From assembly GCA_023376005.1 (NCBI GenBank), contig CM042160.1, positions 82,245,942-82,309,941 on the forward strand: 64,000 nt of DNA. The letters run 5' to 3'. The translations under genes were made by a program, and so were the position numbers. Under the pieces are notes generated by a model. It was given only the letters and a program-made list of their open reading frames with translations, was not told where the DNA came from and made no database searches. Source of the DNA: Doryteuthis pealeii. Its lineage: Eukaryota; Mollusca; Cephalopoda; Myopsida; Loliginidae. Positions 1-10,262 of the stretch are shown here, in pieces (the stretch's first letter is position 1; each line of letters opens with the position of its first letter).

Positions 1-168
1 AGACCTTAACAGAGACATTGTTAATAAATAAGATGCGAATCAACATTAAATAATGATTATTTAATAACCATTAAGAATATAATGTAAATAACTAAGGGAA
101 TTGTGACGTTGGTGGTGACATAGTTTTGGTTAGAAAGAGACAGGAACATAATGTCCATTATGACAAGA
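1..168 (-). mobile_element. Helitron-like fragment (5' end region)
   Basis: The reverse complement shows the start region shared with 14213-14374 and 44098 onward (variant of TTATTATAATGGAGATT, then a CTGT-rich stretch and a conserved AAACTATGTCAC block). It runs off the window edge and has no 3' end. Confidence 0.5.
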
Positions 169-217
169 AGGTATGCAATTTTGGCCTGTATGGGTGCATA
201 TAGGTTGCTGCATAATA

Positions 218-455
218 CCTAATGATGCTTGTCTCCTGGGTATGACGTTAAACTGCATCTAGTGGTGAGGTTCCAATTCTGGAACTCTGGGGATTCATTG
301 CCATTAATCCCAGGTCCACTCTGACCTGGAGTGGTAGTACCTGTTAGGGTCCCATCTATGGGTTAAATAGAAAAATTGAGTTTTTAAAAAATTTGAGTAC
401 TCATCAAGAATGAATAAAACAAAACGTCTTCAGCATAAAATAACCCAACAAGTGG
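218..455 (+). repeat. Interspersed repeat family C
   Basis: It shares long near-identical blocks with 40735-41200 (plus) and with reversed copies at 1455-2260, 55610-55985 and 60905-61558. Examples are AACTGCATCTAGTGGTGA, ACCTGGAGTGGTAGTACC and a terminal AAATAACCCAACAAG block. I see no coding capacity. The type is unknown, possibly a SINE or non-autonomous element. Confidence 0.7.
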
Positions 456-895
456 TTGACACGTCTGTTTGGAGGATTGCCTGAACGGACCTTGGTGTAC
501 GCGTTTGTGGCAGGACTCCCAGCTCGAGTAAAACAACTGTTAAGGGAGTCCACAAGTATGGAGGCAACGCCAATGGAGCATTTGCTTGAGCGCGCACGGG
601 CTATCGTCAAGGATGAAGCAGAGCTGGGGCAGCCAATTACAATGGCCATTCAGAAGGCCCAGAGTGGCCATAAAACTCCCCCCAGGCTGGACCTTCAAGC
701 GGACCTTGTGGAAGGCTTGGTCACATGGCTAAGGTGTGCAAGAGTAGCATGGATGAAAGACGTGGGCGCATAAGCAAATGCTCCACCGGAGTTGCCTCTA
801 TACTTGTGGATTTCCTCAACAGTTGTTTTACTCGAGCCGGGAGTCCTGCGACAAACATGTACACCAAGGTCCGTTCAGGCAATCCTCCAAACAGC
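456..895 (+). pseudogene. LTR-retrotransposon gag fragment with CCHC-type zinc knuckle remnant, folded back on itself
   Basis: The plus-strand frame reads GLPERTLVYAFVAGLPARVK, then a helical MEATPMEHLLERARAIVKDE region, as in retrotransposon Gag capsid ends. A frame change follows, then CGRLGHMAKVCKSSMDERRG, the second half of a CCHC zinc knuckle; the first Cys is lost to a small deletion. Segment 787-895 is an inverted copy of about 462-570, giving a ~107-bp stem around a ~215-bp loop. The minus strand therefore shows a similar-looking reading frame. There is no protease, reverse transcriptase or LTR beside it, so it is a decayed, rearranged gag relic. Confidence 0.65.
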
Positions 896-1073
896 TAATG
901 TTCATCTTCTTCGTCATTGTTGTCGTCACAATCCTTAGCAACTAATGTCGCAACACTCGTTACTGCCGTCACCCTACTTCTGGGTGTTGCCTTCTACTTA
1001 TACACCATTTCCCCCAATCATCCGGGCGTCTGTGCCCCACACACAGGACTGTCAACCCAATCCCGGAATGCGA

Positions 1074-1310
1074 TCATCTATCATCCGAGCATCTGGCACT
1101 CACATACAGGACTGTGGCATCTCGACTCTGGTACCCGCGCCAATGTGTCGCCCTTTTGCATTCTGAAGGATGCAGGTTCGATTCTAGGTCAGTCTTACAT
1201 GCCAGGCAAAGCCAAGCCCGTTTCCTTCGAGAATACGGCAAGCCTTCACGCCCGCCACTCACCTCGTGTTCTGTGTCACAAAATCCAATCAACCGACTAA
1301 TGATGCTTGG
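1074..1310 (+). repeat. Interspersed repeat family E
   Basis: About 170 bp (from near 1140) recurs inverted at 41896-42063, including GTCGCCCTTTTGCATTCTGA and CACTCACCTCGTGTTCTGTG blocks. A GGTTCGATTC motif resembles a pol III B box, so the family may be tRNA-derived. Confidence 0.6.
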
Positions 1311-1454
1311 GCTTGGATAAAAAGCAAGGATCATAAACGCTGATTTTCAAGGCAAGCAAAACCTCCCCTACTCAAAATCCATGATGGTCGATGCAATCAA
1401 ATGCAAAACAGATTCTGTGAATGTTCAAATACTTATGACCAATACTTTCAATAA

Positions 1455-2260
1455 TCTTTATGATTGGTTGGTTTGTTGGTTGGTTGGATTTTATGGCATG
1501 TCAACCCCTGTTGGGTTATTTTATGCCGAAGATGTTTTTTGTTTTATTCATTCTTTCTTGTGTATAATTGTAATTTGTGAGTGTTTCGAACATCAAGAGT
1601 AGACATAAAAGACTTTTGTTGGTCTATGAACTTAAATACTTGATTGGAGTTGGTTGGTTTTTATGGCATGTCAAACCCTGTTGGGTTATTTTATGCCAAA
1701 CATGTTTTTATTTTATCATTCTTGTTGGGTATTCAAAATTTCTTTTAAAGACATTTTTTTAAAACTCATTTTTTGATATATTCAACCCACAGATGTACTA
1801 GACATGTGCAGGTTTAAAGAAAAAAATGGTTGGCTGGTTGGTTGGTTGGATTTACAGCAAAGTGGACCTGGGATTAATGGTGATGAAAAGGTACTCCCTA
1901 CTCCCCAGAGATCCAGAATTGGAATCTCATTACTAGATCCAGTTTAAATCATACCCAGGACACTAAGACCCTCAGCTACTGCCTTCTCGTACATATATAA
2001 GCAATAGAGTCAGGACAATCATATAGGTGCTAGGGCTTGATGTGACCAGCTGATTGATTGGAGGGGACTTCTCTGATTGCCCAAACAAGGTCGCAAGTGA
2101 TGTTGCAAGTCAAGACTGCTCAGCCACCAGGGTTTTATCCTTTAGCATCACGGTCACCACCCATGGCCCCATTTTTTTTGGGGGGGGGGTCTTACCCTTT
2201 TGTAGAGGTGCAGTCAGCATATTCTACTGCCTCAGCCAAGAGGGCTTATCGTTTATAAGT
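1455..2260 (-). repeat. Family C composite (three stacked partial copies)
   Basis: The block containing GGCATGTCAA, GTTGGGTTATTTTATGCC appears twice (near 1495 and 1665). A longer reversed copy follows from 1838, running through the GGACCTGGGATTAATGGTG and TCATATAGGTGCTAGGGCTT blocks. Short tandem GGTTGGTT runs sit at the joins. Confidence 0.6.
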
Positions 2261-2528
2261 ATTACCCTAGAGAAAGTAAGGCTCAGATGTAATTTAGCAA
2301 ATTTATATTTATAAAATATATTTCAGTTTTTGTGTTCATTCTAATTTTGTAATTTTTGTAATTTTGTTATTTTTTTTATTTTTTTTACTTTTTATAAAAT
2401 TCTGCCTTTTTTTTATTTATATTTTAATTTTTTTATTTTTTTTTTTTAATTTTCTAAAATCTATTTTAAAATGAAAAACAAGTAGAACAAGGTGGAATTG
2501 TCTCTGTGAATGTGGCTGTCTGTTTTTC

Positions 2529-2559
<31 letters not shown>

Positions 2560-2645
2560 CATTTTTCCCATCTTGTTTTTTTTTTGTTTTTTTAGGTAAA
2601 TATATTTATGTATATCCATGCTGTCAGCATGACCTGATGATATAA

Positions 2646-2955
2646 TCTTATTATAATGGAGATTGTGTGTTTGTCTGTCAGTAAGCGAAACTATATCACT
2701 ACTCACGTCACAATTCCCTTTGTTATTTATGTCAGCATTCTCCATGATTTTATTTTTTATTCAAACCTCAGTTATTAATAAAATTGTTTTACATTATTAA
2801 TACTTTAGGCCTTAAAAAACAAAATAGCGGTTTACAGTGTGAACGGGAAGACTAATTTGCATATTGATATTAAAAATTTGATTTTGATAAATATGTGCTT
2901 AGTATTATTGATTTCTAATTGTTTGGTTTTATCTTAATGAATCCCTTTTAAGAAC
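2646..2955 (+). mobile_element. Helitron-like element, 3' truncated
   Basis: It starts A|TCTTATTATAATGGAGATT and matches the complete element at 11621-12260 (reversed) for about 300 bp, including a CGGTTTACAGTGTGAA block. The 3' hairpin and CTAG end are missing; a short ACACAACATATAT hairpin follows. Confidence 0.65.
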
Positions 2956-3470
2956 ACAACATATATATATATGTTGTGTCCTTAAAATGGATACAATCAG
3001 ACGAGGTTATAGTTGAGTGGAAGGACCAGTCAACACGTTTCATAGATTTAAGATAGAGGGTTTTATTGCAGAGAGATACAATAAGACAGACAAGGAATAG
3101 TCAGGCACGCTACTAATCCTCAAAGCCAGCCCAGTATAATGCTGTGCTCAGTATATATATATAGTCAGACCACATGGGTGAGAGAGAGTGTAGAATATTC
3201 CATTACAACAATATATATATATATATATATAAAAGGGTTTTATAATTTGCTTGAAGCATTGTGTTTATATTAGTTTGCTGGTTGGTTTTGAAGGCTATCA
3301 CAATGCAAGTGTAAAGAAAAAAGAAGGTAACTGTGGTGTTGTTTGTTAACCTGTAAGTTATTCTCAGTTCTTAATATTTCGGGATAAAAAATCCCATCTA
3401 CAGAAGATTACTAGAACTGAAGTTGTTGCTAGTGGCTGTTCATTTGTTCTGTCTCATGCCTTCCAGATTC

Positions 3471-3550
3471 TGTGTGTGTGTGTGTGTGTGCTTGTGTGTT
3501 TGTGTTTGTGTGTGTGTAAGTGTGTGTGTGCGCGTTTATGTTTGTGTGTC
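3471..3550. repeat. (GT)n-rich microsatellite
   Basis: Imperfect TG repeats interrupted by TTTG, CTTG and GCGCG. The small open frame here is only a translation of the repeat. Confidence 0.9.
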
Positions 3551-3814
3551 TATTCATTTGCTTTTTTTTTGTTAATTATTATTCCAGATTTGGCTCGCCC
3601 TCTAAGCATGTTTTTTTGTATACTAACAGGACCATCTGATCTCTTTTTTATTAATATGTGTCTGAGATTAACATTCCAGATATCGTTTGATTGTTTATGG
3701 GTGCGGGTGTGTAAATTTACTGTCTATTCAAGACCAACCAACAAACCAATATATATATATATATATGATAGGAATGTAAACACGGTGTGTTTGGATATGG
3801 CTTTTTGCCGACAA

Positions 3815-4201
3815 TTTTTGGGAGAATATGTGCTTAATTGAAGTCGCACCTAATTTTGAAAATTAATTGATTAATAATTAATTAATTAGGCGGGAATGCC
3901 TATTTAAATGTAAGGCTAAACAAATCGAGAAAAATCAATCTGTATGTACATTTCGGCCTATTAGGCCTCATCAGCAGAGCTATAGATAGGAAGACTGCCC
4001 TGTGCGTGATTCGAAACCGGACAGTCAAGCTGACAGGCCAGTGATGAGGCCTAATAGGCCGAAATGTACATACAGAGATTGATTTTTCTCGATTTGTTTA
4101 GCCTTACATTTAAATAGGCATTCCCGCCTAATTAATTAATTATTAATCAATTAATTTTCAAAATTAGGTACGACTTCAATTAAGCACTTATTCTCCCAAA
4201 A
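3815..4201. mobile_element. Foldback element with long inverted repeats
   Basis: Two arms of about 165-170 bp, from TTTTGGGAGAATATGTGCTT to its complement at the right end, surround a spacer of about 50 bp near 3990-4040. A second, partly deleted copy lies at 62829-63337. No coding capacity. A (TA)n array abuts the right end. Confidence 0.85.
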
Positions 4202-4489
4202 TATATATATATATATATATATTAATTGTGATAATTGTTGTGAACTTTCTTTTTGTGTATATGTGTATGTTTAAATTTACTTTCCTTTTTTATCTATGTA
4301 TGTAAATAAAATAGAAAGTATCTAGTTGTTAAAATTTTGGAGTTTTTATTCGCAAGAAAAGTTGCCCAGTTGAAATGGAATTAAAATGTTGCTTATCTTT
4401 GAAGATACTAAAAGAATAAACAGTTTTATTTTCATTGAAAGACAGAAACTCTTTATATAAGATAAAATTCTAAGTATATATACATGTGT

Positions 4490-4830
4490 GTGTGTATTGT
4501 GAAGGTTTATATATAAAGGGGGGGGGTTGATTGGATTGGTCTCTTTGTTTAATAGAATTATTAACCTGCGTGGGTTATTTAATGCCAAAGCCATCCTTGT
4601 AGAAGAACAGTAGTGTTACTATTTTAGCGATTATACCATGATATCTCCCCCAGTGTGTGTTAAGGTTTATATATAAGGTCTATGTTGATTGGGATTGTTT
4701 CTTGTTTAATGGCAAATTAACCTGCATGGGTTATTTAATGCCAAAGTCATCCTTGTAAAAGAACAGTAGTGGTAATCTATGGGTTAAATAGAAAAACATG
4801 AGTTTATAAAAAAATTGGTATCGGCATTAA
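4490..4830. repeat. Local tandem duplication of a family C part
   Basis: A segment with AAGGTTTATATATAA, GGGTTATTTAATGCCAAAG and CATCCTTGTA occurs near 4502-4610 and again near 4670-4772. A related piece is at 24020-24150. Confidence 0.6.
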
Positions 4831-5106
4831 GCCATAGCTGGGGGGAGGTGAGGGGTTCATACCTTTCCCAAATATGAAAGGGAACATAATAGCATTCAAC
4901 ACAACTTCTGACTTACATTCTTAAAATTCTATTTAGGAATGATTTGAATAATCATTCTATCTATCTATTAAGTTTGAATTCTTAATTTCAATTTTTAAAT
5001 CCTCACATCTAAATCATGTTTCATATGAGTCCAGTTAAAAATAATTTTGTCCATGAAAAGTTTTTTAAGAGAATTTTTTCTTAAAAATCTTCTTAGATTT
5101 GTAAAA

Positions 5107-5277
5107 ACTCAGCGTATGAGTAGCACAAGGATCTGTGCCGTAAAGTAAGAAGCTGATGGTAAGTGTGGCGCTCCACCTGAGACCCTGAAACAATCTCCTT
5201 GGTCTAGCGCTAGTGAAAAGGGGATAGATTCCCTCACTGTCTGGCTGATACTGACATTAGGCCACCCCGACGACTTA
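5107..5277 (+). mobile_element. SINE-A, 5' truncated (tRNA head missing)
   Basis: It starts at ACTCAGCGTATGAGTAGCAC and runs to GGCCACCCCGACGACTT. It lacks the tRNA-like head found in the copies at 19083, 44380 and 47535. The 5' truncation fits target-primed reverse transcription. Confidence 0.85.
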
Positions 5278-5401
5278 GAGTGAGAAACCAAATTTTGTGT
5301 GTTTCTTAGTTAGAAACCCATTAATGTGTCTGCGAGATTTCAAACCAGAATGGCATCTCTTTTCGGAGTTATAAGTTCAGACGTACATACAGAAACTTTC
5401 T

Positions 5402-5409
5402 TTTATATA

Positions 5410-5459
<50 letters not shown>
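5402..5459. repeat. (TA)n microsatellite
   Basis: Nearly pure TA dinucleotides over more than 40 bp. Confidence 0.95.
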
Positions 5460-5461
<2 letters not shown>

Positions 5462-5754
5462 TGTGGCCCATAAGAAACTGAATCTTTGAAACAGCATACC
5501 AATTAGCTTTTTTTTGTTTGTGTATACATGTGACTAATTTGGAATTTTTAAAAAAAAATCTGCCTCATTTCTGTATAGTGTGTAACATTGGATGCCCCAA
5601 ATGCTAGAATTGACATTTCTGAAGTGAGATTTCACCCCTTCCCGCTTTGCCACACAAATTGAACAATGAAGGATCTTGACTTGAATTGATCATCTATTTC
5701 AAATTCCTGTAAATAATAAGAAGGATTTTAATTGGTTGGTTCTACAGCAATGCA

Positions 5755-6486
5755 TGATGGGATATTTTAAAGTTCACTATCTATTCACTTCAGAACTCAT
5801 TCTATTCAAATAAAGTCCTATTAATTAATAATTAATAATAATAATGAAATTTATTGTGTACAGTGCTCAGGTGCACCACAACTCATCAAAGTCTCATGTC
5901 AAGTACACAGAATAATGTATTAGTGTCAGGAATATGAACAGTTACAGTAGTAATATGCATGTATGTGTGTGTGTGCATATGTGTGTGGAGAGGGCATCAG
6001 GTATAGTGTCAGTGGACTACAGGAAGCATGGAGGCTTTGAAAGATTCAGTGTTTCGGCAGCCTACAACAGACGCAGGCAGCTTATTCCATGCCTCCGCAA
6101 TTCTGAGCATGAAGAAATGTTTCCGAATGTCACGTGAGCAGTATTATTATAATCCGAGTCCTTCTGTGAGAGTTATTGCCAGTGGTTTATGGTAGGATTG
6201 CAGTGGTGGGAGAGCCACTGTGAGTGACTTAATTCCTTGCTTACCAAATTTCCCATATGGCAGTACCAAATTTTCTTGGTATTTTTTACTGTATAATGGG
6301 ATATTTCAAAGTTCACTATCTATTCATCTCAGAATTCATTCTATTCAAATAAAATTGTAATCTGAGTCCTTCTTCTCAATTATAATGAACTAACCATCAG
6401 TTTTTGTACTTTGCTTGGGTATGGTATGCATAGAAACAGTTCCTGGTGGGAGAGCCACTGTGAGTGGTTTAAAGTAGGCAAAGAGT
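5755..6486. mobile_element. TTAA-flanked MITEs, one split by a LINE tail
   Basis: 6233-6486 is a ~254-bp element with TTAA on both sides (6229-6232, 6487-6490). Its ends (TTCCTTGCTTACC and GTAGGCAAAGAG) match the better-preserved copy at 30872-31092. Pieces of a second copy lie at 5755-5825 and 6150-6230, on either side of the LINE tail at 5828-6145. Confidence 0.65.
5828..6145 (-). pseudogene. LINE reverse-transcriptase ORF, C-terminal tail and 3' UTR
   Basis: The minus strand reads RKHFFMLRIAEAWNKLPASV, then SFKASMLPVVH and a stop. This is the tail typical of many non-LTR retrotransposon ORF2 proteins (RxFFxxRxxxxWNxLPxxVV...FKxxL). After the stop comes a 3' UTR ending in an (ATT)n tail at 5828-5845. 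Related tails are at 25117-25402 and 60656-60905. The 5' part is absent, as in dead-on-arrival insertions. Confidence 0.8.
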
Positions 6487-6975
6487 TAAAAGAGATAAGT
6501 ATTGTTAAGTTACCTTTGAAAAAATTTGGTTTCTTTTTTGGACATACCTTGTATGAGAAGTTATAAAAGTCTCAGGTTTTTGAAAGAAATATCTTTGCCT
6601 TTTATGGCAAGATATAAAAAGCTTTCATAGCGGGCGGACATGTTTGTTTGATTTTAAGAAAATCATAAATGCAAATGAGCAATTTTATAACTTGATTTGC
6701 ATGTTTCCTTCCATCATCAGTTTATTTTTGATTTGTTTAATTGGTGAAAACATTTCGGTCACCTTTGTGATTTTTTATTGATCTTCTTTTGTTCTTTACA
6801 TTCATTTTTGTTTTTCTTTTTTGTCTGGGACATGAAAGGGTTGATTAAAATAAATTTGACTCGCTTTGTCATTTTAATTCCTTTGTTTTATCTTGTATAT
6901 TAATGAGAAACTAAATCTGTACCAAATAATGTATTCTATAAAAGAATATATATATATATATATATTATATATATA

Positions 6976-7114
6976 AAGGTGTGTCAAAAAAGTATCGAGA
7001 TTGAAGCTGTATTTACCAAGATAGAAATGAAGAATGAATGGAACGTTATTTTTTTTCAGAATAGAAGGTCTGTCAAAAAGTACACAAAATCTCGATACCT
7101 TTTTTGGCACATCT

Positions 7115-7115
<1 letters not shown>
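6976..7115. mobile_element. Mariner-type miniature element
   Basis: Terminal inverted repeats AAGGTGTGTCAAAAAAGTAT and its near complement end at 7115. Both borders are TA-rich. A related compound copy is at 9712-9955. No transposase. Confidence 0.7.
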
Positions 7116-7147
<32 letters not shown>

Positions 7148-7203
7148 AGCGAAAAGGGGATAGATTCCCTCACTGTCTGGCTCATACCGACAAAGGCCAC
7201 ACA
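7148..7203 (+). mobile_element. SINE-A 3' tail fragment
   Basis: Only the last ~55 bp of SINE-A (GAAAAGGGGATAGATTCCCT to GGCCACAC) remain, between two TA arrays. Confidence 0.75.
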
Positions 7204-7265
7204 CACTGCATAATATATGTATATATATATATATATATATGAACTAAAAGTGTAAAGACAAACAG

Positions 7266-7266
<1 letters not shown>

Positions 7267-7309
<43 letters not shown>
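7267..7309. repeat. (TA)n microsatellite
   Basis: About 42 bp of uninterrupted TA; another TA run lies at 7218-7240. Confidence 0.95.
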
Positions 7310-7372
7310 TTTCTTTGTTGGAGTACCAAGTTCCTTGGTACAAGGTTGATTCTAGGCTGGTTCTATTCTCTA

Positions 7373-7477
7373 CCTGTATTCTGAAAAAATTAATCATTAG
7401 AATGATATTTTTTTCAGAATACAAGGTGTGTCAAAAAGTACAAAAAATCTTGATACTTTTTTGACACACCTTATATA
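7373..7477. mobile_element. Mariner-type hairpin element
   Basis: Nested inverted repeats: GTATTCTGAAAAAAT against its complement near 7410-7425, then AAGGTGTGTCAAAAAGTA against its complement ending near 7475. Same family as 6976-7115 and 9712-9955. Confidence 0.65.
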
Positions 7478-7643
7478 GGCTGATTTAGCTCAGTCAGTAG
7501 AGCATTAGCCCAGGAATCTCTCTCTCTGTCTCTCTCCCCCTCTCTGTCTCTGTCTCTGTCTCTCTCCTCTCTCTCTCTCTCGTTTTCTCTCTCTCTCTCT
7601 CTCGCTCTCATTTTCTCTATCTCATTCTCTCTCTCTTTCTCTT

Positions 7644-7678
<35 letters not shown>

Positions 7679-7839
7679 GTTTTCTCTCTCTCTCTCTCTC
7701 TCGCTCTCATTTTCTCTATCTCATTCTCTCTCTCTTTCTCTTTCTCTCTCTCTCTCTCCCTCTCTCTCTCTCTCTCTCGTTTTCTCTCTCTCTCTCTCTC
7801 GCTCTCATTTTCTCTATCTCATTCTCTCTCTCTTTCTCT

Positions 7840-7872
<33 letters not shown>

Positions 7873-7918
7873 CTCGTTTTCTCTCTCTCTCTCTCTCGCT
7901 CTCATTTTCTCTATCTCA

Positions 7919-7954
<36 letters not shown>

Positions 7955-8012
7955 GTCTGTCTCAACTGGTTCGATAACTCGCCAACTCAGCACCTGAGTA
8001 GCACAGATTGGG
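7478..8012 (+). mobile_element. SINE-A copy interrupted by a large (CT)n array
   Basis: The tRNA-like head GGCTGATTTAGCTCAGTCAG with an A-box stands at 7478-7517. The rest of the promoter region (GGTTCGATAACTCGCCAACT, then CACCTGAGTAGCACAG) resumes after about 7968. Around 450 bp of CT-rich array lies where other copies have roughly 30 bp. Confidence 0.8.
7518..7968. repeat. (CT)n array with ~98-bp higher-order units
   Basis: CT dinucleotides are broken by CGTTTTCTCT, CGCTCTCATTTTCTCTATCT and CATTCTCT. The CGTTTTC landmark recurs at about 7581, 7679, 7779 and 7875, so units of 96-100 bp occur about four times. Reading frames here are artefacts. Confidence 0.9.
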
Positions 8013-8097
8013 TAATTCCTTTGTTTTATCCTGTATATTCATGAGAAACTAAACCTCTTCCAAATAATACATTCAATAAAATTTGGCGAATACTGCG

Positions 8098-8242
8098 TGT
8101 GACATGTGGAACACTGGACAGTTATTTCAACTATATTAATTCTCACGAGCAGAGTATACCATGATCTCCCCCAGACAGAGATCGAACTAGCAATCACAGA
8201 ATGCAGAGTCTGAGACTCTACCCCCTTAACAGAAATAACAGC
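8098..8242 (-). repeat. tRNA-related repeat piece (ACTGGACAG family)
   Basis: GTGGAACACTGGACAG, a GATCGAACTAGCAATCACAG stretch (reversed B-box-like) and CCTTAACAGAAAT resemble the piece at 9625-9702. It may be another degraded pol III-type repeat. Confidence 0.45.
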
Positions 8243-8633
8243 AAGACTAATAAGACTGCAGATATCGCTGTTATAAAGTGTTATAGGTGACTCACCTATG
8301 ACACAAACATGGACTTACCCAAAGGGTATATATTTAACAGAGTAAAGCTACTCAAACGAGTAGTACCAGATACAGTTCTTCGTGTAAGCTAAAACAAGGA
8401 AACTCTTCCATTGTACATGGATATATATTGCTGAATACAATCTGTTCCCTACATTTTATACCCGTGTTGAGTTATTATTTCTTGACCCTTAAACAGGTCA
8501 TAACATAAAGGAAAGGTACACAAGACGAATATATTTATATATTCGGGTTAATAACTTTTATTGGTGCAATATATGAAGTGTAAGTTAAGTGTTCAAAGTG
8601 TTTGTGTAAGAGTTTGTAAAGTTTATAGTAAAG

Positions 8634-8971
8634 TTGCCAGAGACGTTATCTCGGTGGGAAATATTATATAATGTATGAGACAAAGGTTACTTAGCTCTGG
8701 TAGAATTGTATTCTGTAATTGTTTCTTGTTGCAGTAGTCTGTTGAGTTGTCAAATTTGTCTGTTGAGTTGTCAGATGTAAGACCTGACAACTCAACAGAC
8801 ATATTCAACCTGTGGGTGCCTAGACTGATGATGCTGACCTTAATTCGGCCGCTGCAAAAACTGGTCTGACCTCAGTGCCTGTGGATTCTGTTCTGATGAT
8901 TTAGGGCTCTCTACCCCCTGGCATCTGCTTCCAGGAACTGATTAAGGGGCAGATAACCCAAATTTTTGATA
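8634..8971. repeat. Direct repeat, copy 1 of 2
   Basis: About 338 bp, from TTGCCAGAGACGTT to GGGCAGATAACCCAAATTTT. It is nearly identical to 9117-9443, apart from an indel-rich stretch around TGTTGAGTTGTC. Contains an internal hairpin of TCTGTTGAGTTGTC against its complement near 8790. No coding frame recognised. Confidence 0.85.
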
Positions 8972-9116
8972 TTCTTTGAGGGGTAATATTTTCCCAGGCA
9001 GGGTTTTCTTTCTTTCTTTCCTTCTTTTCATCTTTTCATTATGTTCATTCGAAACAGATTAATGTTATCACTTCAATATCAGCAGTCTTATTAGTTCTAC
9101 TTTTATTTTTGTTATT

Positions 9117-9443
9117 TTGCCAGAGACGTTCACTCGGTGGGAAATATTATATAATGTATGAGACAAGGGTTACTTAGCTCTGGTGGAATTGTATTCTGTA
9201 ATTGTTTCTTGTTGCAGTAGTCTGTTGAGTTGTCAGTTTGACTGTTTTGTCTTCGTCGAATTTGTCTGTTGAGTTGTCTGGTCTTATCCCTGTGGGTGCC
9301 TAGACTGATGATGCTGACCTTAATTCGGCCACTGCTACTGTGTTCTCACCTCAGTGCCTGCGGATTCTGTTCTGATGTTATCTACCCCCTGGCGTCTGGA
9401 CTTTCAGGAACTGATTAAGGGGCAGATAACCCAAATTTTCGAT
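9117..9443. repeat. Direct repeat, copy 2 of 2
   Basis: Same orientation as 8634-8971 with a period of about 483 bp. The ~145-bp spacer holds a CTTT-rich run. It could be a tandem duplication or LTRs of a collapsed element; no TG...CA ends are obvious. Confidence 0.85.
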
Positions 9444-9624
9444 AGCCTTGACCACCAGCTCACACCACACATGAAACTTGCCAAATCAACTAATCAATAA
9501 TAAATGCTCTACTGCATAATCTTATGTCTTATAGTCTTATTGTCTCATCCACAACCAACAGAGGACACGGTTATCTCCTAGAGTCACGTCTTCTCAACAG
9601 AGTGGCAGCTCATCCAAGTGCACA

Positions 9625-9702
9625 CACCGTGTGGAACACTGGACAGCTGTTTCAACCAATATTAGTTCCCCCCTAACAGAAATTGAACCAGCAACCAGAT
9701 AT
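9625..9702 (-). repeat. Second ACTGGACAG family piece
   Basis: GTGTGGAACACTGGACAGCT and CTAACAGAAATTGAACCAGC match 8098-8242 in the same orientation. Confidence 0.45.
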
Positions 9703-9711
9703 ACATATATA

Positions 9712-9955
9712 TACAAGGTTTGTCAAAATGTATCGAGATTTTTTGTACATTTTGACACACCTTGTATTCTGAAAAAATAACGTTCCATTCATTCTTCATT
9801 TCTATCTTGGTAAATACAGATTTAAACTTGGTACTTTTTTGACACGTCCTGTATTCTGAAAAAAATTAATGAATGGAACATTATTTTTTTCAGAATACAA
9901 GGTGTGTCAAAAAGTACAAAAAATTTTGATACTTTTTTGTCACACCTTGTACATA
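9712..9955. mobile_element. Compound mariner-type miniature elements
   Basis: Two nested units. A ~50-bp hairpin (ACAAGGTTTGTCAAAATG against its complement) is followed by a longer element with internal GAACGTTATT/AATGAATGGAA symmetry. The right end is TTTTTGTCACACCTTGTA. Confidence 0.65.
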
Positions 9956-10097
9956 TATATATATATATATATATTATATTAAAAGTGATATTGATTAAAA
10001 GTGATATCGATTAAATTCATTTTTATCCATCTACATTTCTTTTCTTTACTCATTTTTTCCTCATATTGTCGGATTCAATTCCCTTTCCATTCTTACA

Positions 10098-10182
10098 TAT
10101 ATATATATATATATAATATATATATATACATATACATATGTATATATATGTATATACATGTACATATATATATATATGGGTT
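10098..10182. repeat. (TA)n/(CA)n mixed microsatellite
   Basis: Alternating TATATA and ATATACATATACAT runs. Confidence 0.9.
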
Positions 10183-10262
10183 TATATAGAAATAGGAAAA
10201 ACAAATTGTTCCAAAAAAGATGAATTTATTATGATGTTTATGTCAATGTTAAAATGTTTTGG

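Noticed and set aside
2461..2745. 94-codon frame on the minus strand
   Set aside because: It covers a Helitron start and a TA array; not protein-like.
7471..7710. 79-codon Arg/Glu-rich frame
   Set aside because: It is a translation of the CT array in reverse.
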